64,000 nucleotides of DNA from Chryseobacterium sp. E1 (GTDB taxonomy: Bacteria > Bacteroidota > Bacteroidia > Flavobacteriales > Weeksellaceae): NCBI GenBank assembly GCA_019203745.1, contig CP078104.1:744001-808000 (forward strand). Direction: 5' to 3'. The position numbers and the translations under genes were made by a program. Below the pieces are notes generated by a model, which was given only the letters and a program-made list of their open reading frames with translations, ran no database searches and was not told where the DNA came from. Positions 20,019 through 31,003 of the stretch are shown here, piece by piece (position 1 is the stretch's first letter; each line of letters begins with the position of its first letter).

Positions 20019-20501
20019 TCTTTTAAATAACTTTCTGACATAATACTGAAGAACGAATACTCCGATTGCCAGAGGAATCATAGACAGACACAAGATAATA
20101 AACGGCCAGAACCATAAATGCCAAAACCCGCCACGAATAGCCCGGGAAGGATTTTCTTTATCAAAATAGACCGTCGCATCATCAGTCCATTCTCTGCTGT
20201 TACGGCTGTAATCTGCATTCAGGGTGTATGATCGGTTAGAGGTGTCATAATACGTGATGACCGGTGAATACATTTTGGTATATCCGGTTCCGTCATCGTC
20301 CTTCGACCAACTTTCTTCATATCCAGTAATCACCCCTGCGGTTTTGATACCATCAGATACAAGATGTATATGTCTGTAAAATTTATTTCCGCTGTAATAA
20401 ACCCCACCTACTCCCATCCCAAGGAATAAAAACATGAATATAAGGGAGAAAAAAACTACCCAGAAGCTATCATCATTTACTTTTTTATTTCTGATGTTCA
20501 T
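20004..20501 (-). CDS. DUF3592 domain membrane protein
   Basis: 165 residues, no frame break. Two membrane helices (SFWVVFFSLIFMFLFLGMGV and HLWFWPFIILCLSMIPLAIG) flank an extracytoplasmic beta-rich segment: SDGIKTAGVITGYEES, YSPVITYYDTSNRSYTLNADYS, DATVYFDKENPSRAI. This layout (TaGxVtgy ... P.v.Y ... v.Yd..nP..a) is DUF3592. The function is unknown. A Lys/Arg-rich C-terminus stays inside. It is followed by the alpha/beta hydrolase gene upstream on the same strand, about 70 nt away. Confidence 0.8.
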   Translation of the reverse strand: MNIRNKKVNDDSFWVVFFSLIFMFLFLGMGVGGVYYSGNKFYRHIHLVSDGIKTAGVITGYEESWSKDDDGTGYTKMYSPVITYYDTSNRSYTLNADYSRNSREWTDDATVYFDKENPSRAIRGGFWHLWFWPFIILCLSMIPLAIGVFVLQYYVRKLFKRKDRW

Positions 20502-20568
20502 AGGATTACTGTTCTATATATTTTGAAATATAAAAGCTAATACTTCTCATTCTGTCGGATCTGTTCCA

Positions 20569-21565
20569 TTATTTAATAAAGTCATACAGGGCATTGAAAA
20601 ATTCAGTATATACTTCAATATGTGGTAAATGTCCTACATTGTCTAGTTCTACCAGCTTTGAGCCTGCAATCTCACGTTGTGTCTTCTTTCCTAATTCCTG
20701 ATACTGACCCATTTTCGGCTGCAGTTCTTTAGGAGCTCTGTCTTTTCCGATAGCTGTTCTGTCTCTTGTTCCGATGATAAGCAACGTGGGTGTTTTTATA
20801 TTTTTAAACTCATAACATACGGGCTGATTATAGATCATATCAGACGTTAGTGCTGCATCCCATGCCACCTGAGGATAGTCTTTATGGAGCGTCCATCCTG
20901 CAATAAGATCCAGCCATGGCTGATATTCTTCTTTCCATTTATTGTCATAATAAAATTTCAGCTGGTAATTTTTATAAGTTTCCGCTGTATTTTTAAGTTC
21001 AGACTGATATGCCTGGTCAATAGTCTGGTAAGCAGCAAACGTTTTATAATCTTCCAGCCCGATCGGGTTCTCAAGAATCAGCTTTTGAACTCTTTCCGGG
21101 TAAAGCAATGTAAATCTTGCCGCCACCATTCCTCCCATTGAGTGTCCCAGAATGATGGCTTTATCAATTTTCAGTTCATCCAACACTGCTTTGGTATTGT
21201 CAGCGAGTTGGGAAAAAGAAAACTGATAACTATGTGGTTTTGAAGATTTACCAAATCCTATCTGATCAGGAATTACCACCCTGAAACCTTTGGCAGATAA
21301 ATCCCTGGCTGTTTTTTCCCAATATGCTCCGTTAAAATTCTTGCCATGCAGCAGCATGATCGTTTTTCCATTCGGTTTTGCCGGCTTTACATCCATATAA
21401 GCCATCTTCAGATCATTATTCTGAGATTTCAGGCTGAGAAAAACGGACTTCATATGGGTATTGATAGTCAGACAGCGTGGCATCCAGAGGCTTAACCTGT
21501 GAAAACACCAGGCTTGGTGCTGTTACCAACAAAATGACAGACATCAGATTTCTGAAATAGTTCAT
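20569..21565 (-). CDS. Secreted alpha/beta hydrolase (1 frameshift)
   Basis: About 332 residues. The ATG at 21565 gives a signal peptide (MNYFRNLMSVILLVTAPSLV ... FSQ). The frame breaks near 21449, where one T too many separates YQYPYEVRF from LSLKSQNNDLKMAYMDVKP. The hydrolase fold has MLLHGKNFNGAYW (oxyanion region), PDQIGFGKSSKP, the nucleophile elbow GHSMGG, the acid loop GTRDRT and the catalytic His in NVGHLPHIE. The family includes esterases, haloalkane dehalogenase-like and proline iminopeptidase-like enzymes. The substrate is not evident. Its export suggests action in the periplasm. Confidence 0.85.
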
Positions 21566-21595
21566 GAAATTTTATTTTAGATTTTTAAAATTAAA

Positions 21596-21621
21596 AAAAC
21601 CGCTCCAAAAGGAACGGTTTT
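21596..21621 (-). terminator. Hairpin upstream of the hydrolase, 3' of the EamA gene
   Basis: AAAACCGCTCC / GGAACGGTTTT, one mismatch, AAAA loop. It is placed to end the EamA transcript on the minus strand. Confidence 0.7.
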
Positions 21622-21657
21622 CAACTGTTATTTTTATTTAAAAATTTTTTAGGATAA

Positions 21658-22634
21658 TTACGCCATTGAAACTTCTTTCTCTTTTTTGGAAGGAAGGTTC
21701 ATTAAAACAATCGCAAACAGGATTAAAACAATTCCTACCCATTGTATCAGGAATACCTGTTCACCCAATAGCACAAAAGCCATGGTCACAGAAACCGGAA
21801 GTTCCAGTGATGAAACGATACTTCCCAACCCCAAACCGGCATTCGGGAAACCGATGTTGAATAAAACCGGTGGAATAATGGTCCCGAACAAAGCCAGAAC
21901 AGCTCCGTAAGTCCAGAATATTGAATAATTGAATGGATGGATGTGTTCTGTATTTTCGGTAAAGTTCAGATAGAAAGTTTTTAATCCATCAAAATACATA
22001 GGGCCTATCTGTGCAAAAAACAGGAATGCAAAAACAACAATGGATCCCCTGTCAGCATAATGATACTCTTTCTGAAAACCGGAAGATGGGTCGCCAGTGT
22101 ATTGGATGTAAACATGGTCAGCGTATATGAAGCTGCCGCCATCAGCCCCCAGAAAACCCCATGCCAGTCAAGCTCAATCTCCATATTGATCAGATTGGTT
22201 GCCAGAATAGTTCCCACTAATACAATAACAACAGAAACCACTTTTCTTGCATTCGGCAGTTTTTTTGTGAGAATACTTTCCACTACGACACTGAACCACA
22301 CAGACTGCATGAGTAATACAATTGCAATGGAAACGTTGATGTACTGAACAGCAATATAATAGAATAAACTTGTTCCTCCCAGCGATGTTCCCGCAAGCAT
22401 CAGCATTCTGACTTCTTTAGAACTCGGTAATGATAATTTCTGTTTTGAGGTTAAGGTCTGAATAAAATTCAGGATTAAAAGCCCTGCCAGTCCTAATACA
22501 AATTGAGAGGTAGTCACTTCTGAGGTTGTAAAGCCATCATGATAGGCCATTTTCACAAAAGTGGCCAACATACCGTATATACTAGCTCCAATTCCTACAA
22601 ATAAAACACCTTTTAGTATATTTTTCTTCTTCAT
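21658..22634 (-). CDS. EamA/DMT superfamily transporter (1 frameshift)
   Basis: About 325 residues, 10 helices in two EamA repeats. The first repeat runs from KGVLFVGIGASIYGMLATFV to SVVIVLVGTILATNLI. The second starts GVFWGLMAAASYTLTMFTSN and ends EQVFLIQWVGIVLILFAIVL. The break near 22030 splits helix 7, and repair reads GGSIVVFAFLFFAQIGPMYF. The family exports amino acids or metabolites, and the substrate is unknown here. The start MKKKNILKG (22634) was preferred to an upstream in-frame ATG (22655). There is no adjacent regulator. Confidence 0.85.
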
Positions 22635-22709
22635 AATTTTTTTAACAGCCTGCAAAGTTACAATATATAAATTAAAACAGCCGGAAGCGTTGCCATGATA
22701 GATAAATAA

Positions 22710-22738
22710 AATCGCCGCAAGCTTTGCTTGCGGCGATT
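22710..22738 (-). terminator. Terminator of the M36 protease gene
   Basis: Perfect 13-bp GC-rich stem AATCGCCGCAAGC / GCTTGCGGCGATT, 3-nt loop, TTTTATTT on the minus strand. Confidence 0.9.
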
Positions 22739-22761
22739 CTGAAATTGATTATATCAATCTG

Positions 22762-25422
22762 TTATTTTCTAACGATTACTTTTGAAGAAGATTCAAAGCC
22801 TAAACCTTTTACTTTTACAATATAAGTTCCGTTGATCATTTTCTCTGTAGAGATTGCTTTTTTGGCATCCGGTGAGATTTTATCTTCCGACGAAACCATT
22901 TTACCGGACATATCATAAATTTCCACACTTACTTTTCCAAGGGTGTTCCCTGGGAAGTTGATATAGAATTCATTGCTGGCAGGGTTCGGATAGATTGAAA
23001 TTTTATTTTCTTTCACCGATTTTACTTCATTGGTTGCCAATAAACATTCTTCAGGCACTGCAAAGTTTTCAACCTGGTCCGTAACAATGTTTTTAACTCC
23101 TGCTGAAGCATTGATCCCAAGCCCTCTTTTAGCAAAAAAAACACTCCAGATCATACATTTATCATCTCCTGAGTTGTAGCCATTTCTGCGCTAAGGATGG
23201 CATCTCTTCCTTCAATAAAGCTAGGATTACACTGCTGCAGTTTCAGAGCATCTGTCACCAGCTGCAATACTCTTGTACTTCCGTTTGTTGTATTTGATAA
23301 TACATTTGAAGAATAACCGTATTTCTCAACATATTTCCAGTGAAGATCCCAAAGCATTGTAGCCCATACAAATCCGATAGAGTGTACATCCGTACTCAGA
23401 CCACCGCTTGCATTGGTATACTGCATACTGTTGGTATCTCCATAAGTGAAGTCATTCACTGCAAAATTAGGAGAATATCTTGCCGGTCTGATTCCCGGAC
23501 CTTCGTTGGTCTGTCCTCCCACATAAGTTCCTACTCCTCTTGGCACTGTAGCATTATCACCGTCTTTATTGGTTAACATCAACGCAAAGAAGTCAGACCA
23601 TCCTTCTCCCATCTGTTCTTTACTGGTATTAACATTCAGACAGGCTGAACCTGCACCTGTTAATCTGTTTGAAATTCCGTGACCGTATTCGTGAATGACA
23701 ATCCCGTTATCAAAACTTCCGTCAGGAACTACATTGTAAGCAGCGTCTTTTTCAGGGTAACATTTACTGTTGTATTGGCTGCAAGCTGACTTTTTATATA
23801 TTCTCCTTCCGAATTCTGAACCAGTACTGAAGGGATCGTAATAGAACCATCTACACCACCCATTACAGGAGGGATACTCGCAGCACCTACGTTACTATAT
23901 ACGATTACGCCTATGGCTCCTGCATTCTGAGCATTTTTTACTTTTACAGCAAATCCGCAGTTGGTTCCTCCACCTCTTTCAATAAGTCCGATCTTTCCGG
24001 TAAGAGATCCCGCCGGTAATGCCTGGCAAGCCTGAAGGTCTGTTGAAAGTTTTACTTCGCCTGTTACTCCGGTTGCGTTCAAAGCCGGACCGAACTGGGC
24101 ACTCCCGACAATCGGTGCACGGCCGGTTGCTGTACCAGGGTGTTATAGAACAATAATCTGCTGTTGGTGGTAGACCAAAGATACATCTGCATTTTAGGAT
24201 TATAACCGTCTCCCGGAGAAGAGAAGTTAGCATTATTGGTACCTCCTCCATCCTGTGCTTCGGCAAATACCACATCATCATCTCCTCCTGCAGGACCGTT
24301 TCCAAAATTGTTCTGCTGGAAGTTTTTTGCCGTTTCTGTAAATCCGAACTTATAGAAAATATCATGAACTTTATTGTTCAGATAGAATAAATTAGTGATC
24401 GATGCATTTCTGTTAGCGGCTGCGGTATCATACATTCCGAAAGGGAAATCAAAATTTCTTGATGCTCCGCCATCTGCCGGTGTTCCCGGTATGTAAGTAG
24501 GATATGACATTGAATTTCCAGCTACATCTTCATAAGCAAACACGTTATTTCCTCTGGTGGTATTATAGTGATTCGTTCCGTCTGAATGCCATCCTTCAGG
24601 AGAAGCGGCAAGAATCCAGGGGTTGGAAACGATTGACCTTGAACCGAATGTTGCTGATTCAACGGGCAGGGGAAATACATTATAAGTAGCGTTATCCGGT
24701 GCTAAAAAGGAGGTTTTATTCTCTGCAATCAGGTTCTGAGGACCGATAAAATTATTTTCAAAATGATCACCATGGTTATGATCAATGTCTGAAGCATAGG
24801 CATCCGGATGGAAGCTGCATGACAATGTCAGGTTATTTTTTTCTAAAATACTTCCGTTAGTAGCATCTACCACAATGTTCCAGTAATTGGGGGATTTAGG
24901 TTCCATCAGCGTATACTCGTAAGCAAGACGCAGATTTCCCTTCCCGTCATTAGCATATACCAATCTCTGATTTGCAGACGCAGCTCTGTTGGTGCCTTTT
25001 TCACGGTATCCAAGAATCGTAAAGCCAGCAATATCGGAATTGTTCAGCTCTTCAGCAATTTTCTGCAGTGCGGCACTTTTGTTGATCACTGCAGTACCTG
25101 ATGTAGAGCTGGTGTAATCTTTCACAAAATTGTCTGTATAATAAACAATTTTGTTGTCTTTAATCAGCACAGTTCCCACAGAACTGTAAACAGGCAAGCC
25201 ATTGTATGTCTGTAAGAATTTCACAACATCACCGTTCATCGATTTTGAAGGATCTACATTGTCTATGATAATGTTATTAAGATCTGATTTTTTATATTCT
25301 CTTATTTTATTTTGAGAAATATAATCTTTAATCAGCTTTTCATTATCCTGACCAAACAATATAGCCGGAAATGCAGAAAATACCGCAAACAAAAGAGGTA
25401 GAGTTTTATTTTTCATATCCAT
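22762..25422 (-). CDS. M36 fungalysin-type metalloprotease with PA domain and T9SS sorting domain (4 frameshifts)
   Basis: About 880 residues. A signal peptide (NKTLPLLFAVFSAFPAILFG) and a propeptide (YISQNKIREYKKSDLNN ... LQTYNGLPVYSSVGTVLI) lead the M36 domain: NLFYLNNKVHDIFYKFGF, GGDDDVVFAEAQDGGGTNNA. A protease-associated domain is inserted (LTGKIGLIERGGGTNCGFAVKVKNAQ, first half split over the break near 24100). It precedes the zinc site HEYGHGISNRLTG and GEGWSDFFALM with the third ligand Glu. The tail ISIYPNPASNEFYINF ... NGTYIVKVKG ... KVIVRK is a type A T9SS signal. Other breaks: near 23735, 23615 and 23152. It is a secreted gelatinase-type protease. Confidence 0.92.
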
Positions 25423-25664
25423 TATTAAAGGCGCTAATCTACAAATATTTCACATATAAATAATGTATTTATTTACATAAATTACAAAAATAATAGAATA
25501 CAGATGAATAAAAATAACTTAAAAAGATTAAACATTTCTCAATACAGAGAGTTGACTATTAATTTTATGCCTGCCATACCACATTTACAGCAATTTTTAT
25601 ACTTTCACTGGAGTTATGCGATGAAAAAACATTCATAAAAAAACTGCCCTTACAGACAGTTTCT
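25423..25664. other. Intergenic region between the M36 and VWA-like genes
   Basis: AT-rich. It contains the hairpin AAAACTG (25640-25646) / CAGTTT (25657-25662) downstream of the VWA-like gene, its probable terminator. Nothing else seen. Confidence 0.45.
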
Positions 25665-27094
25665 TTATTTAAAATTATTTTTGATGATCTTTTCTGAGAA
25701 GGTTTCATTTTTATCTGTTATCAGATTGACAATGTAGACTCCCTCTTTTCGGGAACTCAGATTCACTTCAACCTGTTTTTCATTCCGTAATTGTTTATGG
25801 TAAACCAGGTTTCCTGCCAGATCTCTTACTTCTACCTTTCCGGATGCTACTTCTTTGGTAAGAACTATTGAAAACTGTCCGTTGGTAGGATTTGGAGTCA
25901 GTTTGAAAATCTTTTCCTTCTCTGAAGCTATTCCAGTTCCTGATCTTGAGCAATCCATATTAATGTCATACTCAAAATACGGATAATTATTCCAGCTATA
26001 AACAGAACCGATTTCACCGTTATTGTCATAGTTCAAGGTCAATCTGATCTTATGCCATCCTGTAGCGCCTGCATATTTTAGAACAGCCAGGTCGGCAGCC
26101 TGAAGATAATAAGCAAAGCTACCTGAACCTATAGATACAGGATTAGCAGGTATAGAATACACCTGGCCCGTAGACAAACTTACCACATCCACTTTTAAAT
26201 CTATCAAAATTGTCCCGGACGGAAGGTTATATTCTCCGTTAAACGATGCAAAATCCGGCCCACACGCTCCCGGCTCATACAAAAAGTTGAATGTTGGCTG
26301 ACCTTTAATGGGCTGACAGATTTTCTCTGCCATATCACGCCAGTACTCTGATTCAAAATCGTACAGGCCAAACCCATTTGTTCTGTTATAATACATTCTC
26401 GGCCCATTATTATCATTTCCGGAAACCCACTCGGCCGGATCGGTATAAGGACCTGCAAGATTTCTACTTGCCACAGCTGCTGCAGCCTGAATGTCCACAG
26501 GTTTGGTATTCAGATGAACTACTGTAAATTTCGCATCTCTTTCATTTTTAAATTTCAGCATATTGAAAAACTCTGAAGAAGCATTTGGGTCACTGTTTGT
26601 AATGAACGATGAGTTGATAATATTAATTCCTCCTGTACTCCTTTCCGCATCAGTGAGAACAATCACATTGAGTGGCTGTAACACATTCAATGTTTTCTGG
26701 GCGCTTACAATATTTGCATTGGGAGTTCCATTTAAAGCATCATCTACCAAACCTAAAGATTCATCAAAGAAATCTCCGAAATTCAGTCGTCTTTCAAAAT
26801 TCTGTGCTGTAAAATGGTCTTTGGTGAAATCAGACTCAATATAAATCAATGGTTTATATATACCTGTATTATTCCCATGTATTCCTGCTCCATATTGTAC
26901 TACTGCTACCCTGTTCTCAGGATTACAGGCTAAAAGCTGCTCCATTAATTTAATTCCGCCCAGTCTCATCTGTGTATATGCAAATTCATCTGTTGAAGAT
27001 CCATTATCCAACATAATAATATAATCAGACTGTGCTTTAAGATGACTCCACGACATCAGAAATGCCATGAAGAAAAATAAGAATGTTTTTTCAT
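25665..27094 (-). CDS. VWA-like domain protein with T9SS sorting domain, copy 1 (1 frameshift)
   Basis: About 475 residues. Repair of one A in the run at 27085-27090 gives the signal peptide MKK(x)FLFFFMAFLMSWSHLKAQ. Without repair an artificial N-terminal extension appears. The first 200 residues have a von Willebrand A-like layout: SDYIIMLDNGSSTDE (metal-site position, DxGxS instead of DxSxS), RVAVVQYG, DESLGLVDDAL, LNVIVLTDAERS (TDA instead of TDG). A beta-sandwich part (FNFLYEPGACGPDF ... WNNYPYFEYDINMDC) follows. The tail LTPNPTNGQFSIVL ... KEGVYIVNLITDKNETFSEK is a type A T9SS signal. Paralogue of the next gene. Function unknown, probably surface adhesion. Confidence 0.75.
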
Positions 27095-27226
27095 AGTTAA
27101 AAGTTTTAAATTCAGTCCCGTTAAAGTAATATTTTTTCCACAAACAGTGATATAAATTTAAAACTTTAACATTTATATTAAAAATTGTTTAATTTTTACT
27201 AAATATCCTTTCTTTATAAAAACAAA

Positions 27227-27250
27227 AAAACTGCCCGGTAGGACAGTTTT
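27227..27250 (-). terminator. Terminator of VWA-like copy 2
   Basis: AAAACTGCCC / GGACAGTTTT, one mismatch, 4-nt loop, A run on the + strand giving a T run on the minus strand. Confidence 0.75.
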
Positions 27251-27258
27251 AAGCTTAT

Positions 27259-28673
27259 TTATTTTTTAATGATTTTTTCTGAGTAGGTTTCGTTTTTATC
27301 TGTTGTCACATTGACAATGTAGATTCCTTCTTTTCGTGAACTAAGATCTACCTCTATCTCTTTTTCTCCACGCAATATCTTATTATAAACTGTATTTCCG
27401 ATCAGATCTCTTATCTCTAATGTTCTTGCTCCGGTTCCTTCTTTTAAAATAACTTTAAACTGGCCAGTGGTAGGATTAGGCGTCAATTTTAAAATCTTCT
27501 CTTCTGTTTGAGATTTTGCTGCTCTTAAAACCGGGCACTTCATTAGAATATCATAATCAAAGAACGGATAGTTGTTCCATGCAAAAGCAATTTCATAGTT
27601 CCCATTATAAAGATAAACCATAGACACTCTGAATTTTTGTTCACCTGTTGCGCCTCCATTCACAGCAGCATCAAAATCTGAGGGCTGGAAATAATAATTA
27701 TAAAAGTTCCCAGGTCCAAAGTTAGGGGTGAAATTTACAGGAAATACAGTTCCGTTCTGCAATCCTACCAGCTCTACTCTAAGGCTTACCAGAGTAGCCC
27801 CTGCCGGAAGATTATAATACCCACCGATACCTGATGTTGTTCCTATACATTCACCCGGTTCATATCTGAAGTTCACCGTTCCCATACCATTGGTATTGCA
27901 TATATTCGATGCAAGATTCGGCCAGTAGTCCATTTCCGGCTGCCCTACAGCAAATCCATTAGGTCTGTTATAATATAGTCTTGAAGGCGTCCAAAAATCT
28001 GGATCCGAAGTATTAGGTTCCAAGGCTCCCGTATAAGCCCCGCCTGCACTCGCAATAGATGCAGCCGCTCCTACTGCCGCACTATTTGTATTGGTATGAA
28101 TCATTGTAAACTGTGCTCCCATCATCTTAAATTTAACTGCATTATCAAATGCCAGAGGATTACTATAGTTGGTATTGTTATAATTTACAAGGTAAGATCC
28201 GTTAAGACCTCCCATATTTCTTTCTGCATCTGTAAATACTACAAATTTCAGAGGCTGTGAATTATTCAATGTTGTTTGAGGGCTTATGATATTAGGATCT
28301 GCAGCTCCACTTAAAGCATTGGCGATCAAACCGAGAGATTCATGAAAAAGATCTCCGAAATCGAGACGTCTCTCAAAATTCTGAGCGGTAAAATGATCAT
28401 TGGTAAAATCAGACTCTATATAGATTAAAGGTTTGCTTGCTCCACTGGCATCACCATACTTTCCTGTTCCATATTGCACCACAGCAATCCTGTTTCTTCT
28501 ATCGCATGCCAAAAGCTCTTCCATCAGTTTAATGGCTCCCCGCTTCATATTGGCATATTCGGCATTGGTGGTAGAGTTTCCATTATCCAGCATGATAATA
28601 TAGTCAGACTGTGCATTAAGATCACTCCATGACATCATGAATGCCATGAATAAAAATAAAAATGTTTTTTCAT
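27259..28673 (-). CDS. VWA-like domain protein with T9SS sorting domain, copy 2 (1 frameshift)
   Basis: About 471 residues, same architecture as the downstream gene: signal peptide MKK(x)FLFLFMAFMMSWSDLNAQ (restored by one A in the run at 28665-28670), SDYIIMLDNGNSTTNAEYAN (degenerate metal site DNGNS), IAVVQYGTGKYGD, LKFVVFTDAERN, a beta-rich middle with NFRYEPGECIG and WNNYPFFDYDILMKC, and tail LTPNPTTGQFKVIL ... EGIYIVNVTTDKNETYSEK. The two copies share long runs, for instance KPLIYIESDFT and DHFTAQNFERRL, so they arose by tandem duplication, but the middles have diverged. The same homopolymer break occurs in both signal peptides. Confidence 0.75.
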
Positions 28674-28788
28674 AGTTAAAATTTTAAATTTAGCGGGGTG
28701 AAAATAACAATTTTTCTTTATTGAGTGAAATAATTTAACATAATTAATTATAAAATAGGAAAATATAAATAACCATATCATAACAATA

Positions 28789-28860
28789 GCCCCGATAGCA
28801 ACGGTTACCCGCAGCAAGAGTTGGAGAACCGGAGGGTTTGGCGTTAGAGCATGCAGGGGC
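28789..28860. repeat. GC-rich structured element, possible dispersed repeat
   Basis: Outer pairing GCCCC (28789-28793) / GGGGC (28856-28860) encloses CGGTT (28802-28806) / AACCG (28827-28831). The text, and GGGAAATAGCTCC downstream, resembles a dispersed element I recall from Chryseobacterium genomes. No second copy lies in the window, so the repeat status rests on memory. Confidence 0.4.
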
Positions 28861-28913
28861 GAGGAGTATGAGTGGATAGCGGGAAATAGCTCCTGAAAAT
28901 TTAAGCACAAAAA

Positions 28914-28933
28914 AGCCGCTCAAACGAGCGGCT
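28914..28933 (-). terminator. rpsA terminator
   Basis: Stem AGCCGCTC / GAGCGGCT with an AAAC loop, followed by TTTTTT on the minus strand. Confidence 0.85.
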
Positions 28934-28957
28934 CCTTATTTATCAATGGTTCAAAGA

Positions 28958-30747
28958 TTATTTACCTTCTTCCATTTTTCTTTTCAACTCTGCTAATGCA
29001 TCGATGTCTCCAAGAGTAGATCTTTCTTCGTTGTTAGAAGAAGAAGTTACGTTTCTAGAAGAAGATTCTTTAACGTTTTTCTTCTCTTCGTCTCTGAAGA
29101 TCCCTGTGTGAGAAACTACAACTCTCTTGAATTCTTTGTTGAATTCAATTACTTTGAACTGAGCCTCTTCACCTTTTTTGATTTTAGATCCATCTTCTTT
29201 CTCTAATAATCTTGAAGGGCAGAAAGCTTCAACCTCAGCATCTTCGAATTGTACAGAAGCTCCTTTATCGTGAACTTCTACCGCTTTACCAGCGTGGATA
29301 GTTCCTTCAGCATATTTAGTTTCGAATTTATCCCATGGGTTCTCAGTCAATTGCTTGTGACCTAGAGATAATCTTCTAGCCTGGATATCTAGCTCAAGAA
29401 CTACAACATCTAATTTATCACCTACTGCACAGAACTCAGATGGGTGCTTGATTTTCTTAGTCCAAGAAAGATCAGAGATGTAGATTAGACCGTCGATACC
29501 TTCTTCTAACTCTACGAATACACCAAAGTTAGTGAAGTTTCTTACAGTTCCTACATGCTGAGATCCTACCGGATACTTAGCTTCGATGTTTTCCCATGGA
29601 TCTTTAGATAACTGCTTGATACCAAGAGAAATTTTTCTTTCTTCTCTGTCTAAAGTTAATACTTCAGCTTCAACTTCATCACCTACTTTTACGAAATCTC
29701 CAGCAGATCTTAAGTGAGTAGACCAAGACATTTCAGAAACGTGGATTAATCCTTCAACACCTGGAGCGATTTCTACGAATGCACCATAGTCAGCAAGAAC
29801 TACTACTTTTCCTTTTACTTTGTCACCAACTTTTAAGTCAGCAGAAAGAGCATCCCAAGGATGAGCTTCTAATTGCTTCATACCTAATTGGATTCTTGTT
29901 TTCTCATCATCGAAATCAAGGATTACAACTTTCACAGTTTGTCCGTCCTCAAGGATTTCAGATGGGTGGTTCACTCTAGACCAAGAAAGGTCTGTAATGT
30001 GGATCAATCCATCTACACCACCTAAGTCAATGAATACACCGTAAGAAGTGATGTTCTTAACAGTTCCTTCAAGAACCTGACCTTTTTCAAGCTGAGCGAT
30101 GATTTCTTTTTCTGACCTTCGATATCTGCTTCGATCAATGCTTTGTGAGAAACTACTACGTTTTTGAACTCAGGGTTGATTTTCACAACTTTGAACTCCA
30201 TAGTTTTTCCTACGAACTGATCGTAATCTTTAATTGGCTTAACGTCAATTTGAGAACCAGGTAAGAATGCTTCGATTCCGTGAACGTCAACGATCATACC
30301 ACCTTTAGTTCTAGACTTAACAAAACCGTTAACGATTTCACCAGTTTCGTGAAGTTCGTTTACTTTATCCCAAGCTTTAAGCGTTCTAGCTTTTCTGTGA
30401 GATAACTGTAACTGACCAGTTTTGTCTTCTCTCTTGTCAACCATTACTTCTACCTCATCACCTACGCTTAAGCCTTGGTTGTAACGGAATTCGTTAAGAG
30501 AAATAACACCTTCAGATTTGAAGTTGATGTCTACGATAGCTTCTTTATCAGTTAATCTTACAACTTTACCAATTAGAACGTCGTTATCGTCTAAGTTGTT
30601 TAATGATCCGTTGTAGATCTCTTCTAAATCGCTTTTCTCTTTTCTAGCATCAGCATCAAGACCAGATTCGAAAGAATCCCAGTCAAATTGTTCAGGTGCT
30701 ACGTTTTGGTTTAATAATAATTCTGCTGAATTTGTCTCTTTTGACAT
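28958..30747 (-). CDS. rpsA: 30S ribosomal protein S1 (1 frameshift)
   Basis: About 597 residues with six S1 RNA-binding domains, recognisable by repeated G.V..(I/F).(D/N)(Y/F)G(V/A)F(I/V)(D/E)(L/I) and GL(I/Y)H(I/V)S(D/E)(L/M)SW: GGVDGLIHITDLSWSRVNHP, GVEGLIHVSEMSWSTHLRSA, GIDGLIYISDLSWTKKIKHP. The acidic N-terminus (EQFDWDSFESGLD) is typical of Bacteroidota S1. One A is missing near 30110 (GGTCAGAAAAAGAAATC), and repair gives GQKKEIIAQLEKGQVLEGTVKNI. S1 is essential and helps ribosomes bind mRNA, so this break must be an error. Strong promoter upstream, terminator downstream. Confidence 0.96.
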
Positions 30748-30868
30748 AATTCTAAATAAATTTGTATTCCTTCTCTTCCAACGGTCTTAACAAATGTGAT
30801 TGAAAAATACGGAAGTTATTAATATATACTATTTTACTTTCTCAGACCTTTACCACAAAAAGTGGGTG

Positions 30869-30900
30869 CAAAGATACGTTTTTTATTTGAGATAAGCAAT
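30869..30900 (-). promoter_or_regulatory. rpsA promoter
   Basis: On the minus strand ATTG (30897-30900), a 20-nt spacer and TATCTTTG (30869-30876), followed by CACCC. Good match to the Bacteroidota consensus. The leader is about 120 nt, possibly used for S1 autoregulation. Confidence 0.75.
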
Positions 30901-31003
30901 AATCTTCCTGTTTCATATTTTCCCCATAAACAATTGTAGATCAGAGAGATTGATTAAAAGATTCAAGGATTTAAAAATTTAAAGAGAAGAGGAAGTTGAA
31001 AGA

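Larger units (their letters stand above)
28674..28957. other. Intergenic region with a GC-rich element
   Basis: The first 100 nt are AT-rich. From about 28785 the base use turns GC-rich up to the S1 terminator. No convincing protein is encoded. See the separate entry for 28789-28860. Confidence 0.45.

Noticed and set aside
27094-27143. N-terminal extension (MWKKYYFNGTEFK) of VWA-like copy 1
   Set aside because: It exists only because of a homopolymer break. The repaired signal peptide starts at 27094 as in copy 2.
28635-28910. Small frame with a hydrophobic end on the minus strand
   Set aside because: It runs from the GC-rich element into the spacer and the VWA-like signal peptide region, with implausible composition.
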